The notes under the pieces are model-generated. The model had not been told where the DNA came from and did not search any database. It saw only the letters and a list, made by a program, of their open reading frames with translations. 64,000 nt of DNA, taken from Saccharospirillum alexandrii. Its GTDB lineage: Bacteria; Pseudomonadota; Gammaproteobacteria; Pseudomonadales; Natronospirillaceae. Shown here in pieces: positions 1 to 10,765 of the stretch (its first letter is position 1; the number at the start of each line of letters is the position of its first letter). The stretch covers positions 248,001 through 312,000 of the forward strand of contig NZ_RCIP01000003.1 of NCBI RefSeq assembly GCF_004000275.1, given 5' to 3'. The position numbers and the translations under genes are program-made.

Positions 1-454
1 CGCCAATCAGGTCACTCACAGCGGGTTTATCGCCCAGCTGCGTCATGGTCGCGACAACGTCGTAACCGCGTGACTTGAAGTAACCCGTACCCTTGCTGCC
101 AATGGCACACACTTGCACCGTAGCGCCCTTCTGTTTCCAGTCGGCAACGTCTTTGGCGACTTGCTTGAACAGGTTGACGTTCAACCCGCCACACAGTCCG
201 CGATCGGTTGAGACTACGATGTAGCCCACCCGTTTGACGTCGCGTTCCATCAGATAAGGATGACGGTATTCGGGGTTGGCGTTCGCCAAATGCCCGATCA
301 CCGCCCGGATTTTGTCAGCATAGGGCTTGCTGGCGTCCATCCGGTCCTGAGCTTTACGCTTTTTACTCGCAGCGACCATCTCCATCGCGGAAGTAATCTT
401 CTGCGTGTTTTTAATGCCCGATATTTTCGTGCGAATCTCTTTTCCGGCTGCCAT
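1..454 (-). CDS. atpG: ATP synthase F1 gamma subunit, partial
   Basis: This is the N-terminal part of the central rotor-shaft subunit of F1Fo ATP synthase. Translation from the ATG at 454 begins [20 protein letters not shown], the typical gamma-subunit N-terminal helix, and continues to the conserved [11 protein letters not shown] segment. The C-terminal half lies outside the window. It follows atpA by 44 bp on the same strand, as expected in the atpIBEFHAGDC operon order. Identity is certain; only the missing end limits the call. Confidence 0.97.
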   Translation of the reverse strand, partial: MAAGKEIRTKISGIKNTQKITSAMEMVAASKKRKAQDRMDASKPYADKIRAVIGHLANANPEYRHPYLMERDVKRVGYIVVSTDRGLCGGLNVNLFKQVAKDVADWKQKGATVQVCAIGSKGTGYFKSRGYDVVATMTQLGDKPAVSDLIG

Positions 455-498
455 AGCAATGCCTCAGTTCAATCGGCTGTCCGAAGACAGCCGGTGAA

Positions 499-2043
499 TT
501 ACCAGGTCTGCGTTGCTTTGAATTTTTCCAAAGCGTCCTTCAGCGAACCGGCAATCTCGTCGTTGTAGTTGCCGGTATCGTTGATCTGTTTCATCAGATC
601 CGCGTGTTCGCTGTTCATGTAGGAGTGCAGTGCCGCTTCAAACCGACCGACTTCTTTGATTTCCAAAGCTTTCAGGTGGCCTTCGTTGGCGGCGTAAACT
701 GAGACAGCCATTTCTGCAACCGTCAGCGGTGCATACTGGCCTTGCTTCATCAGCTCGGTAACGCGCTGACCATGCTCCAGCTGAGCCTTGGTCGCTTCGT
801 CAAGATCCGACGCAAACTGGGAGAATGCCGCCAGTTCACGGTACTGTGCCAGAGCGGTACGAATACCACCGGCCAGCTTCTTGATGATCTTGGTCTGGGC
901 CGAGCCACCCACACGCGATACCGAAATACCGGCGTTCATCGCAGGGCGAATACCCGCGTTGAACAGGTCAGTCTCCAGGAAGATCTGACCGTCGGTAATG
1001 GAGATCACGTTGGTGGGTACGAACGCAGATACGTCACCACCCTGGGTTTCAATGATGGGCAGTGCGGTCAGAGAACCCGTTTTGCCCTTCACTTCACCCT
1101 TGGTGAACTGCTCAACGTATTCAGCGTTCACGCGCGAGGCGCGTTCCAGCAAACGGGAGTGCAAATAGAAAACGTCACCCGGGAAGGCTTCACGGCCCGG
1201 CGGACGACGCAGCAGCAGAGAGATCTGACGGTATGCGACGGCCTGTTTGGACAGGTCATCGTAAATGATCAGAGCGTCTTCACCGCGGTCACGGAAGTAT
1301 TCACCCATGGTGCAACCAGCATACGGCGCCAGGAACTGCATGGACGCAGGTTCTGAGGCCGAGGCGGCAACAATGGTGGTGTATTCCATGGCACCGTGCT
1401 CTTCCAGCTTGCGCACCACGTTGGCGATGGTCGATTGCTTCTGACCGATCGCCACGTAGACGCACTTAATGCCGGAGTTTTTCTGAGCCATGATGGCATC
1501 GACGGCCAGCGCGGTCTTACCGGTCTGACGGTCACCAATGATCAGCTCACGCTGACCACGGCCAATCGGCACCATGGCGTCAACGGCTTTATAACCGGTC
1601 TGAACCGGCTGGTCGACCGACTGACGGGCAATAACGCCCGGCGCGACCTTTTCCAGCGGATCGGTCAGGGTGGTTTTCACCGGGCCCTTGCCGTCGATCG
1701 GGTTACCCAGGGCGTCGACGACGCGACCGAGCAATTCCGGACCAATGGGAACTTCCAGGATGCGACCGGTGCACTTACAGGTCTGGCCTTCGGCCAGATC
1801 CTTGTAGTCACCCAACACGATCGCACCAACAGAGTCTTGTTCCAGGTTCAGGGCCATACCGAACAGCCCGTTGTGGAACTCAATCATCTCACCAGACATG
1901 ACATCGGCCAGACCATGAATACGCACGATACCGTCGGATACGCTGACGATGGTGCCTTCGTTCTGGGCCTTGGAGCTGGTATCGAGTTTGCCGATACGCT
2001 CCTTGATGATGTCACTGATTTCTGAAGGATTCAGTTGCTGCAT
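499..2043 (-). CDS. atpA: ATP synthase F1 alpha subunit
   Basis: Non-catalytic nucleotide-binding subunit of the F1 head, 514 residues, the usual family length. The Walker A segment [13 protein letters not shown] lies near residue 170. The protein starts [17 protein letters not shown], the canonical N-terminus. The ATG at 2043 is preceded by a GGGAA ribosome site. It sits 13 bp after atpH and is followed by atpG. It forms the catalytic hexamer with beta, whose gene is outside the window. Nothing unusual is seen. Confidence 0.98.
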   Translation of the reverse strand: MQQLNPSEISDIIKERIGKLDTSSKAQNEGTIVSVSDGIVRIHGLADVMSGEMIEFHNGLFGMALNLEQDSVGAIVLGDYKDLAEGQTCKCTGRILEVPIGPELLGRVVDALGNPIDGKGPVKTTLTDPLEKVAPGVIARQSVDQPVQTGYKAVDAMVPIGRGQRELIIGDRQTGKTALAVDAIMAQKNSGIKCVYVAIGQKQSTIANVVRKLEEHGAMEYTTIVAASASEPASMQFLAPYAGCTMGEYFRDRGEDALIIYDDLSKQAVAYRQISLLLRRPPGREAFPGDVFYLHSRLLERASRVNAEYVEQFTKGEVKGKTGSLTALPIIETQGGDVSAFVPTNVISITDGQIFLETDLFNAGIRPAMNAGISVSRVGGSAQTKIIKKLAGGIRTALAQYRELAAFSQFASDLDEATKAQLEHGQRVTELMKQGQYAPLTVAEMAVSVYAANEGHLKALEIKEVGRFEAALHSYMNSEHADLMKQINDTGNYNDEIAGSLKDALEKFKATQTW

Positions 2044-2056
2044 TCTTTTTCCCTCA

Positions 2057-2593
2057 CTAGGAATTCATTGCTTCAGCGAGTTTCGCCAACTTGCCGCGGA
2101 CCGACCCGTCGATGACCGTGTCACCGGACCTGATCACCACACCGCCCAGTAATGACTCGTCGATTTCGACGGTCAACTGCACCTGGCGGCTGAATTTGGC
2201 GGTCAGTTTGTCGGCCAGCGTCTTTTGCTGGCTGTCGCTCAAGGAAAATGCACTGGTCACCAGAACATCGGCGGTTTTTTCCTGCTCCGCTTTCAGCACT
2301 TCGAACTGTTCGCTGATCTCGGCCAGCAGTGCAAGACGACGATTTTCTGCCAGAACGCTGACCAGGTTAGACCCGCCCTCGTTCAGAGCATCGCCGGCGA
2401 GTTGCTGCAAAGTTTTGGCTTTGTCAGCGGCGGACAGCTCAGGGTTGGCAATGAGACGTTCAACCGTCTCATGCTGACTGATAGCGGCCAGTGTCGACAA
2501 TTGCGTCGACCAGGCGTCCAGTTGCTTACTGTCCAGAGCTGCGTTGAACGCGGCTTTGGCGTAAGGACGGGCCAGCGTACTTAATTCTGCCAT
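2057..2593 (-). CDS. atpH: ATP synthase F1 delta subunit
   Basis: Peripheral-stalk subunit that joins F1 to the b dimer. It has 178 residues, the normal length. The N-terminus [16 protein letters not shown] matches the OSCP/delta signature, and the C-terminal [20 protein letters not shown] is the second conserved family segment. The ATG at 2593 has a strong GGAGG site just upstream, and the gap to atpF is 9 bp. The gene order supports the call. Confidence 0.97.
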   Translation of the reverse strand: MAELSTLARPYAKAAFNAALDSKQLDAWSTQLSTLAAISQHETVERLIANPELSAADKAKTLQQLAGDALNEGGSNLVSVLAENRRLALLAEISEQFEVLKAEQEKTADVLVTSAFSLSDSQQKTLADKLTAKFSRQVQLTVEIDESLLGGVVIRSGDTVIDGSVRGKLAKLAEAMNS

Positions 2594-2602
2594 GATCCCT
2601 CC

Positions 2603-3073
2603 TTACAGCTCGGCTGCCAGCTTATCCAACAACTCGCTGTGTTTTTTCGCGTCGACTTCGGAGCCCAGAATGCGTTCCGCACCGGCCAGGGTCAGTTCGG
2701 AGATCCGGCTGCGCAGTTCTTCCCGCGCGGCGTTCACTTCCTTATCAACCTCGGACTGGGCAGCGGCCACAATGCGCTCACCTTCTACACGAGCTTCAGC
2801 TTTCGCTTCATCAACCAACTGCGCGGCGCGCTTGTTGGCTTGCTCGAGGATGGCAGCGGCTTCCTGCTTGGCTTCCTGCAGCTTTTTCGCCACATCGTGC
2901 TGTGCCAGTTCAAGATCTTTGGCAGCACGGTCGGCAGAATCGAGCCCTTCGGCAATTTTCTTCTGGCGGGCCTGCATGGCATCCATAATTGGAGGCCATA
3001 CAAATTTGGCGCAGAACCAGACGAAAATGGCAAAGACGACGATTTGTCCAATAAACGTTGCGTTGAAATTCAC
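2603..3073 (-). CDS. atpF: ATP synthase Fo b subunit
   Basis: Membrane-anchored peripheral stalk subunit of 156 residues. One N-terminal membrane helix (about residues 5-27, beginning [17 protein letters not shown]) is followed by a long charged, alanine-rich coiled coil that dimerises. The chosen start is a GTG at 3073, because it reproduces the canonical MNxNAT N-terminus and has an AAGG site upstream. There is no b' homologue, so the stalk should be a homodimer. Confidence 0.96.
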   Translation of the reverse strand: MNFNATFIGQIVVFAIFVWFCAKFVWPPIMDAMQARQKKIAEGLDSADRAAKDLELAQHDVAKKLQEAKQEAAAILEQANKRAAQLVDEAKAEARVEGERIVAAAQSEVDKEVNAAREELRSRISELTLAGAERILGSEVDAKKHSELLDKLAAEL

Positions 3074-3125
3074 GCCTTCACCTCGTTTTGGTTGGTTTAA
3101 TCAGAGTACCCAAAGGACCGATTGA

Positions 3126-3362
<237 letters not shown>

Positions 3363-3452
3363 CTAAGTTTTCTATCGTTAAGGTTTAGAGCTTTCAAGTT
3401 AAAACGTTTTTTCAAAATCCGGGGCAGCCATCGAGCCTACCCGACGACCCGA

Positions 3453-4340
<888 letters not shown>

Positions 4341-4374
4341 TCACTTTACCCCTATTGGCCGCCCGTTAGAGCGG

Positions 4375-4803
4375 TTACTTAACCAGAATCGGTGCCAACA
4401 TTGCTGACAGGGTGTTCAGTACGACCACTACCAGCAACATTGTTGTGGCATTCAGGTCCGGCTGGGTCACCCACACCGGTATCAAACCTGCTGCCAGAAT
4501 AATCCATTTGCCAAACAGCCCCTGGGACGTCGCGACCACGAAGAGGGCTGTGTAGCGCGAGCCGAAATGCCGCAGGCTGCGCCAGGTAAAATAACTTTGT
4601 GCCACCACACAGAGGGCACCGGCCAGCATCACTTCAAACCAGACATCCGGGATCACTACGGCCACTGCCAGGCCGAGGATCAGGGCGGTAACTGCCTGAC
4701 ATGTCACCAGCCGCCAGGCCGAGGGCCGGGGAACCGGTTTGGGCCTTGCTTGTTGAAAAACCACTGTTCTGTCCCGGTTATTGTCGTTTGCCCTGTTAAT
4801 CAT
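4375..4803 (-). CDS. atpI: ATP synthase accessory protein I
   Basis: Small membrane protein (142 residues from the chosen ATG) with about four hydrophobic segments. It is the first gene of the ATP synthase operon. AtpI proteins are thought to help assemble the c-ring or handle Mg2+; they are not essential and diverge in sequence. The frame could extend to a TTG at 4860, but the ATG at 4803 gives the more usual short charged N-terminus (MINRANDNNRD). The call rests mainly on position and membrane topology. Confidence 0.85.
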   Translation of the reverse strand: MINRANDNNRDRTVVFQQARPKPVPRPSAWRLVTCQAVTALILGLAVAVVIPDVWFEVMLAGALCVVAQSYFTWRSLRHFGSRYTALFVVATSQGLFGKWIILAAGLIPVWVTQPDLNATTMLLVVVVLNTLSAMLAPILVK

Positions 4804-5046
4804 CCCGTTCAGCGGTATTCGTAGGGCTGAACGGTCGGGCGGTTTGGGCGCCTTTCCCAAGGCTTGCCCCGCTTATCATCCGGGTTTGAGCGGTACCGTG
4901 CCATTGGAGGCTCGGCAAAACTCGGCAGAGTATATTGGAGTCGGCTAGTCGCATCAACACGCAACACACTCTCTTTCCGACCAAGCCACGTCCGGGCAAA
5001 TGGCTGTTTTTGAACGCAATTTGACACGACCGAACACTGTCAGGCC
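4804..5046. other. Intergenic gap between atpI and parB
   Basis: About 240 bp separate the two minus-strand operons. The promoter of the atp operon is expected here, but no sigma-70 boxes stand out. Small ORFs cross the gap on both strands without ribosome sites or recognisable products. No obvious parS-like 16-bp palindrome was found. Confidence 0.4.
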
Positions 5047-5931
5047 CTACTTTACGTGGTTCAGGATACCGTCGAGCTCATCCAGGCTGTTGTATTTGAT
5101 CACCAGGGAGCCCTTGCCGCGCGCGCCATGCTTGATCGACACGGTTGCGCCCAGGCGCTGCGACAGCATCTCCTCCAGGTTTTGGATGTTGGCGTCGGCT
5201 TTGTGCTCCGAACGATCCAGTCCGGTTTTTTTGCCTTCGACCAGGTTGCGCACCAATTGTTCGGTCTGTCGCACCGTCATGCCCTTGGCAACCACCTGGC
5301 GCGCCGCTTCTATTTGCTGCTCGCCCTGGACACCCAACAACGCCCGGGCATGGCCCATTTCCAGGTCGCCGTGCTCAAGCATACGGCGTACATCGGCTTC
5401 CAGACTGATCAGTCGCAGCAGATTAGTCACTGTCACCCGGTTTTTGCCGACGGCTTCGGCCACACCGGCCTGCGTCAGATCGAATTCCTTCTGCAGGCGC
5501 TGCAGTGCCAGCGCTTCTTCCATCGGGTTCAGATTTTCACGCTGAATGTTTTCGATCAGCGCCATGGCGATAGCGTCTTCGTCAGAGACATCGCGAATCA
5601 CGGCTGGAATCTGATCCAGCCCGGCCATCTGTGAAGCGCGCCAGCGGCGTTCACCGGCAATGAGTTCGAAGGATTCAGGGCCCTGTGGACGCACCACGAT
5701 GGGCTGCATCACGCCCTGGGCGCGAATGGATGCGGCCAGTTCTTCCAGCGCATCGGCCGACATGTCGCGCCGCGGCTGGTAGGTGCCCCGATGTATCCAC
5801 TCGACCGGCAGCATGCGCAAGCTGCCATCGTTGACGTGGGAGACCGGCTGATCGGCAATGGCCTCGACTTCCCGTCGGGTAGTGATCAGGGCGTCCAGGC
5901 CGCGTCCCAAGCCTCGTTTCTTAGCTGCCAT
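5047..5931 (-). CDS. parB: Chromosome partitioning protein ParB
   Basis: CTP-dependent DNA clamp that loads at parS and spreads to organise the origin region for segregation; 294 residues. The N-terminus MAAKKRGLGRGLDALI is the ParA-stimulating motif. The ParB/Srx nucleotide-binding segment GERRWRASQMAGL and the helix-turn-helix LTQAGVAEAVGKNRVTVTN are clear, and the C-terminus is a dimerisation domain. The ATG at 5931 directly abuts the parA stop codon, so translation is probably coupled. Confidence 0.97.
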   Translation of the reverse strand: MAAKKRGLGRGLDALITTRREVEAIADQPVSHVNDGSLRMLPVEWIHRGTYQPRRDMSADALEELAASIRAQGVMQPIVVRPQGPESFELIAGERRWRASQMAGLDQIPAVIRDVSDEDAIAMALIENIQRENLNPMEEALALQRLQKEFDLTQAGVAEAVGKNRVTVTNLLRLISLEADVRRMLEHGDLEMGHARALLGVQGEQQIEAARQVVAKGMTVRQTEQLVRNLVEGKKTGLDRSEHKADANIQNLEEMLSQRLGATVSIKHGARGKGSLVIKYNSLDELDGILNHVK

Positions 5932-6738
5932 TTACACAGATCCTGTCAAATGTTCGGTATCGGGTGGCTTGACGCCCTCGACCCGGCGAACCAGCTCTCC
6001 GGCCAGCGCCAGGTACGCCAGCGCGCCTTTGGAGGAGCGGTCGTACTGCAATACCGGGGTGCCATAGCTGGGCGCTTCCGCCAGCCGCACGTTGCGCGGA
6101 ATCACCGAGCTGAAAAGTTTGTCGCCAAAGTGGTTTTTTAGCTGATCGGATACATCGTTGGTCAGGCTGTTGCGCGGGTCGTACATGGTGCGCAGCAGGC
6201 CGCCGATTTCGAGCTTCGGGTTCACCACTTTCTGAATGCTTTGAATGGTGTCCATCAATGCGGCCAGGCCTTCGAGTGCGTAATACTCGCACTGCATTGG
6301 GATCAGTACCTGCTCGGCGGCGGCCAGGGCGTTTACCGTCAGCATGTTGAGCGACGGCGGGCAGTCGATAAAAATATAGTCGTAATGGTGCTTCACTTCG
6401 GCCAGGGCATACTGCAGCCGGTGCTCTTTCATTTTCACCGACATCAGTTCCACTTCGGCCGCGGTTAGATCGCCGTTGGCAGGCAGCAGGTCGTACCCGG
6501 CTTCGGGTGTGGCGACAATCGCCTCGGCGCAGCCGGCTTTGCCGGTGATCACATCGTAGACGCTGAGGTCGATGTCATTCTTGCTGATGCCACTGCCCAT
6601 GGTGGCATTGCCCTGGGGGTCCAGATCCACGACCAGCACCTTGCGCTTCATCGCCACCAGAGAGGCGGGCAGATTGGTGGCGGTGGTGGTCTTGCCGACC
6701 CCGCCTTTCTGGTTGGTAATGGCAAAAATATGTGTCAA
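5932..6738 (-). CDS. parA: Chromosome partitioning ATPase ParA
   Basis: Walker-type ATPase that drives origin segregation with ParB; 268 residues. The deviant Walker A box is NQKGGVGKTTTATNL at the N-terminus, and the Walker B region is FIDCPPSLNML. I place the start at a TTG (6738) because it yields MTHIFAITNQKGG, the standard N-terminus, with an AGGAT site 6 nt upstream. The longer frame to 6873 would run through the end of rsmG. The gap to rsmG is 10 bp. Confidence 0.95.
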   Translation of the reverse strand: MTHIFAITNQKGGVGKTTTATNLPASLVAMKRKVLVVDLDPQGNATMGSGISKNDIDLSVYDVITGKAGCAEAIVATPEAGYDLLPANGDLTAAEVELMSVKMKEHRLQYALAEVKHHYDYIFIDCPPSLNMLTVNALAAAEQVLIPMQCEYYALEGLAALMDTIQSIQKVVNPKLEIGGLLRTMYDPRNSLTNDVSDQLKNHFGDKLFSSVIPRNVRLAEAPSYGTPVLQYDRSSKGALAYLALAGELVRRVEGVKPPDTEHLTGSV

Positions 6739-6748
6739 AGCCGAATCC

Positions 6749-7396
6749 TTATGTCGTTCGGGCCGACAACTGTACCAGATGTCGCGCGTCCGCACTGAGT
6801 AAAGCGCTGCCCGGAACGGTAAGCGGTGTGACCCGATCGACCTGGATATCGCCCGGCAAGGCAGCGATCTCATCGGTCGGGTACAGTCCTTTCATGGCCA
6901 GAAAATGGCCACCCGGTGCCAGCAGATGCCGGGATTTTGCCACCATATCGGCCAGGGTGGCAAAGGCACGTGACGATATTTGTGAGAAGGTGCGCCCTGG
7001 CTGCCAGGCTTCGAGGCGGCTGTGCACCACGGCAACGTTAGAAACACCCAGCTCCAGCTTCACTTGAGTCAGAAAACGAGTCTTCTTGCCATTGCTGTCG
7101 AGCAGCGTAACGGGCTTCTCCGGGTCTACCAGCGCCAGAATCATGCCTGGCAGGCCCGGCCCGGTGCCGACATCCAGTAAATCACCCGGGCCAACGAACG
7201 GCAGTATCGATAAGCTGTCGAGCAGGTGCCGGGTAATCATTTCCTCGGGCTTGCGCACCGAGGTCAAATTGTAGGCCTTGTTCCACTTGGCCAGCAGCGC
7301 ATGGTAAGCCAGCAACCGTTGTTGAACAGCCGCCTCAAGCTCAATATTCAGTTCAGCCAGACCGTCGCTTAACAGCGATGCATAGCGCTCACTCAT
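6749..7396 (-). CDS. rsmG: 16S rRNA (guanine527-N7)-methyltransferase
   Basis: GidB/RsmG methylates G527 of 16S rRNA using S-adenosylmethionine; its loss gives low-level streptomycin resistance in other bacteria. The protein has 215 residues. The SAM-binding motif [17 protein letters not shown] lies near residues 70-85. The start codon overlaps the mnmG stop by 4 bp (ATGA), so the two are translationally coupled. Confidence 0.97.
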   Translation of the reverse strand: MSERYASLLSDGLAELNIELEAAVQQRLLAYHALLAKWNKAYNLTSVRKPEEMITRHLLDSLSILPFVGPGDLLDVGTGPGLPGMILALVDPEKPVTLLDSNGKKTRFLTQVKLELGVSNVAVVHSRLEAWQPGRTFSQISSRAFATLADMVAKSRHLLAPGGHFLAMKGLYPTDEIAALPGDIQVDRVTPLTVPGSALLSADARHLVQLSARTT

Positions 7397-9297
7397 GCGC
7401 TGTGCTTCTCAACCTGAGCGGCCTTGCTGGCGGCGGACTGCTTCTTCAGATGAATCAGCAACATTGAGACTGCCGCCGGTGTGACCCCGGAAATACGCGA
7501 GGCTTGCGCCAGTGTTTCCGGCCGGGTTTGCTTCAATTTCTGCTTCACTTCATTCGACAGGCCGCCGATGGCGTCGAAATCCAGTTCGGCCGGCAGTTTC
7601 ATACTCTCGTGGCGGCGCAGGGTGTCGATGTCGTCCTGCTGGCGCTGGATGTAGCCTTCGTACTTGGCACTGATCTCGACCTGTTCGCTCACGGCTGGGT
7701 CGAGCGATTCAGTCGGCACCAGTTCGGCGATGTCGGCATAGGTCAGTTGCGGCCGTTTCAGCAGGTCACGCAGCGTCGTCTCGCGTGACAGCGGCTGTGC
7801 CAGTTTGTCGTGCAATGCTTGCGCCTCGGCCGACTTCGGCTGTACCCAGGTGCTGTTCAACCGCTGGGTTTCACGGGCAATGGCTTCCTGTTTGGTGCTG
7901 AACGCCGCCCAGCGGGCGTCATCGACCAGGCCCAGTGACCGGCCGGTTTCGGTCAACCGCGCATCGGCGTTGTCTTCACGCAGCAGTAAGCGATATTCGG
8001 CGCGACTGGTGAACATCCGGTACGGTTCCAGCGTGCCCATGGTGATCAGGTCGTCCACCAGCACACCCAGATAGGCTTCATCGCGGCGCGGCGTCCAGGC
8101 GTCTTCACCGGCAGCACGACGGGCCGCGTTGACCCCGGCCAGCAGGCCCTGGGCGGCGGCTTCTTCGTAGCCGGTGGTGCCGTTGATCTGACCGGCGAAG
8201 AACAGATTGCCGATGAACTTGGTTTCCAGGCTGTGTTTGAGGTCACGCGGATCGAAGTAATCGTATTCGATGGCGTAACCGGGCCGGGTGATGTGGGCGT
8301 TTTCGAAGCCCTTGATGCTTTGAATAAAGTCGATCTGAACGTCGAACGGCAGGCTGGTGGAGATGCCGTTCGGGTACATTTCGTAGGTGGTCAGGCCTTC
8401 AGGCTCGACGAACACCTGGTGACTGGTCTTGTCGGCAAAGCGGGTGACCTTGTCTTCAATCGACGGGCAGTAGCGCGGGCCGATGCCTTCGATTTCACCG
8501 GCGTACATGGGCGACTGGTGCAGGTTGTCGCGGATGATGTCGTGCGTGCGCTCGGTGGTATGCGCGATCCAGCAGGCCACCTGACGCGGGTGCTCTTCGA
8601 CACGGCCCATATAGGACATCACCGGCAGCGGCGTGTCGCCCGGCTGTTCGGTCAGTTGGCTGTAATCGAGGCTGCGGCCGTCGATGCGCGCCGGGGTACC
8701 GGTTTTCAGCCGGCCCACCCGGAATGGCAGTTCACGCAAACGCTGCGACAGTGCATTGCTGGGCGCATCGCCCATGCGGCCGCCGGAGTAGTTCTGCATG
8801 CCAACGTGGATTTTGCCGCCCAGGAAGGTGCCGGCGGTCAGCACCACGGTGGTGGCCATGATGTGAATACCCGTCTGGGTCACAACGCCAGTAACCACGT
8901 CGTTTTCCAATAACAGGTCGTCGGCCGACTGTTGAAACAGTTCAAGGTTCGGCTGCAGCTCAACGATTTCCCGAATCGCGGCCCGGTACAACTGGCGGTC
9001 GGCCTGAGCGCGGGTGGCGCGTACGGCCGGACCTTTACGGCTGTTCAATACCCGGAACTGGATACCGGCGCGATCAGTCGCACGCGCCATGGCGCCGCCG
9101 AGGGCGTCGATTTCCTTGACCAGATGACTCTTGCCAATGCCCCCAATGGCGGGGTTGCAGGACATGACCCCGACGGTATCGGCGTTGTGGGTCAGCAGCA
9201 ACGTCTGGGCACCGGTGCGGGCAGACGCGAGCGCCGCCTCGGTTCCGGCATGACCGCCACCGATCACTATGACATCGTAACGCTTGGGAAATTGCAC
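7393..9297 (-). CDS. mnmG: tRNA uridine-5-carboxymethylaminomethyl modification enzyme MnmG
   Basis: FAD protein that, with MnmE, modifies the wobble uridine of several tRNAs; 634 residues, the normal length. The FAD dinucleotide-binding motif [17 protein letters not shown] is at residues 13-29, and [17 protein letters not shown] follows. The C-terminal helical domain that contacts MnmE is intact. The start is GTG at 9297 with a GAGG site 6 nt upstream. It is the first gene of mnmG-rsmG-parA-parB. Confidence 0.98.
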   Translation of the reverse strand: MQFPKRYDVIVIGGGHAGTEAALASARTGAQTLLLTHNADTVGVMSCNPAIGGIGKSHLVKEIDALGGAMARATDRAGIQFRVLNSRKGPAVRATRAQADRQLYRAAIREIVELQPNLELFQQSADDLLLENDVVTGVVTQTGIHIMATTVVLTAGTFLGGKIHVGMQNYSGGRMGDAPSNALSQRLRELPFRVGRLKTGTPARIDGRSLDYSQLTEQPGDTPLPVMSYMGRVEEHPRQVACWIAHTTERTHDIIRDNLHQSPMYAGEIEGIGPRYCPSIEDKVTRFADKTSHQVFVEPEGLTTYEMYPNGISTSLPFDVQIDFIQSIKGFENAHITRPGYAIEYDYFDPRDLKHSLETKFIGNLFFAGQINGTTGYEEAAAQGLLAGVNAARRAAGEDAWTPRRDEAYLGVLVDDLITMGTLEPYRMFTSRAEYRLLLREDNADARLTETGRSLGLVDDARWAAFSTKQEAIARETQRLNSTWVQPKSAEAQALHDKLAQPLSRETTLRDLLKRPQLTYADIAELVPTESLDPAVSEQVEISAKYEGYIQRQQDDIDTLRRHESMKLPAELDFDAIGGLSNEVKQKLKQTRPETLAQASRISGVTPAAVSMLLIHLKKQSAASKAAQVEKHSA

Positions 9298-9457
9298 TGA
9301 ACACCTCGGGTTGAACTGAGCCGGGGCCTGGTGATCAAATTTTCACCAAATCCCGGAAAATGGGGCGCAGATTATACGGATTAACAGGGGCGTTTGGCAC
9401 CCCCTTTTCTTACTGTGGCTCGGGCTTGTTTGGCGGCTTTGGTCCGCGACGGGCACC

Positions 9458-9550
9458 GGTGGGTGCCTCTGCGGGGGTCGGCGTGAATCCGTCCATGGAG
9501 CCTAGACCGCAACATCCATGTTGCGGACTACCCCCGCAGAGGCACCCACC
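9458..9550. repeat. Palindromic intergenic element, copy 1
   Basis: A 93-bp element with perfect 21-bp inverted arms (9458-9478 and 9530-9550; the left arm starts GGTGGGTGCCTC). The interior holds a second perfect hairpin, CCGCAACAT/ATGTTGCGG at 9507-9526, and the small palindrome TCCATGGA at 9492-9499. Folded, it would form a three-way junction. The core (TCGGCGT...CCTAGACCGC...ATGTTGCGGACTACCCC) recurs in the element at 19394-19577. It lies between the 3' end of the Fe-alcohol dehydrogenase gene and the start of mnmG, so it may also act as a terminator. Confidence 0.85.
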
Positions 9551-9589
9551 GCCACCCATCGCTCGCTTTCCAGTCAATTCTGAATGCTT

Positions 9590-10762
9590 TTACAACCGAC
9601 CATGAACCGCTTTTCGAAATACTTCAGTCAGCACGGCTGCGTTCAACGGTTGTGGGTTGCCACCGGCTGAGGGGTCAACGGCGGCGAGGCGGCCGACCTC
9701 GTATGCCTGATCGTCAGGCACGTCGATCTCAGCCAGGGTGTGGGGAATGCCCAGCTCACGCCGGAAATCCAGCACCCACTGCAGCAAGGCGTCGAAGGAA
9801 GTGTCTTGCAGGCCTACTGCCTGGGCGACCGGTACCATGCGGTGCTCAATGCTGGCGCGGTTGTGCACCATGATGTAAGGCAGTACCACGGCGTTGGTGA
9901 GGCCGTGATGGGTGTTGTACATGGCGCCGACGGCATGGGATATGGCGTGTACGCCACCCAGCCCTTTTTGAAAGGCGATGGCGCCCATGCTGGCCGCAGT
10001 GAGCATTTTGGTGCGCGCTTCCAGGTTGTTGCCGTCTTTGTAGGCGACTGGCAGCGACGCCGCGACCAGGCGCATGCCTTCCAGCGCGATACCTTCACAG
10101 ATCGGGTGAAAGCCCGGGGCGCAGTAGGCTTCGAAGCTGTGGATGAAGGCATCCAGACCGGTTGCGGCGGTGATGTGGGGCGGCAAGGCGGTGGTGACTT
10201 TCGGGTCCAGAATGACGGCGACTGGCAGCATCTTCGGGTGAAAGACGATGATTTTGCGGTGTTCGGCTTCGTTGGCGATGACCGAGGCCCGCCCGACTTC
10301 CGAGCCGGTACCGGCCGTCGTCGGAATGGCGATGACCGGAGCGATGCCATTGGCGTCGGCGCGGGTCCAGTAATCGCCGATGTCTTCAAAATCCCAGATC
10401 GGTCGGGTCTGGCCCGACATAAAGGCAATGGCCTTGCCAACGTCGAGACCGCTGCCGCCACCGAGGGCAACGACGCTGTCGTGCCCGCCCTGACGATAAG
10501 CGGTTACGCCCGCTTCAACCATGGGGCCAGTCGGGTTGCCTTCCACGTCGGCAAAGAGTGCCGCGCTGAGACCAGCACTGGTCAGCGCCGCCAGGGTGTC
10601 TGTCACCATGGGCAAGCCAGCGAGCCCACGATCGGTGACCAGCAGCGGCGCCTTGAAGCCCAGCTCCTGGCACAGCTCGGGCAGTTCCTTCAAACGGTCC
10701 GGGCCAACCAGGATGCGATTGGGCATGCCCCAGTTTGCGATTAACGAGGTGTCGGTGGTCAT
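9590..10762 (-). CDS. Iron-containing alcohol dehydrogenase
   Basis: Group III (iron-type) NAD(P)-dependent alcohol dehydrogenase, 390 residues. The nucleotide-binding GGGSGLDVGKAIAFM lies near residue 100. Metal-ligand segments are ATGLDAFIHSFEAY and the His-rich GGVHAISHAVGAMYNTHHG. The ATG at 10762 has a GGAGG site, and the gene starts 3 bp after the aldehyde dehydrogenase stop. The physiological substrate cannot be read from sequence. Context suggests interconversion of an alcohol and an aldehyde derived from an amine or amino acid, such as a semialdehyde. Confidence 0.9.
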   Translation of the reverse strand: MTTDTSLIANWGMPNRILVGPDRLKELPELCQELGFKAPLLVTDRGLAGLPMVTDTLAALTSAGLSAALFADVEGNPTGPMVEAGVTAYRQGGHDSVVALGGGSGLDVGKAIAFMSGQTRPIWDFEDIGDYWTRADANGIAPVIAIPTTAGTGSEVGRASVIANEAEHRKIIVFHPKMLPVAVILDPKVTTALPPHITAATGLDAFIHSFEAYCAPGFHPICEGIALEGMRLVAASLPVAYKDGNNLEARTKMLTAASMGAIAFQKGLGGVHAISHAVGAMYNTHHGLTNAVVLPYIMVHNRASIEHRMVPVAQAVGLQDTSFDALLQWVLDFRRELGIPHTLAEIDVPDDQAYEVGRLAAVDPSAGGNPQPLNAAVLTEVFRKAVHGRL

Positions 10763-10765
10763 GGG

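Noticed and set aside
4796-5027. Short minus-strand frames between atpI and parB
   Set aside because: No ribosome site or family resemblance; they overlap each other in different frames.
4804-9460. An origin of replication or parS site near parAB/mnmG
   Set aside because: The gene order suggests the origin is near, but I found no DnaA-box cluster (TTATCCACA) and no 16-bp parS palindrome in the gaps.
9360-9605. An 81-codon plus-strand frame across the palindromic element
   Set aside because: The frame is caused by the GC-rich inverted repeat; the translation is Pro/Gly-rich and unsupported.
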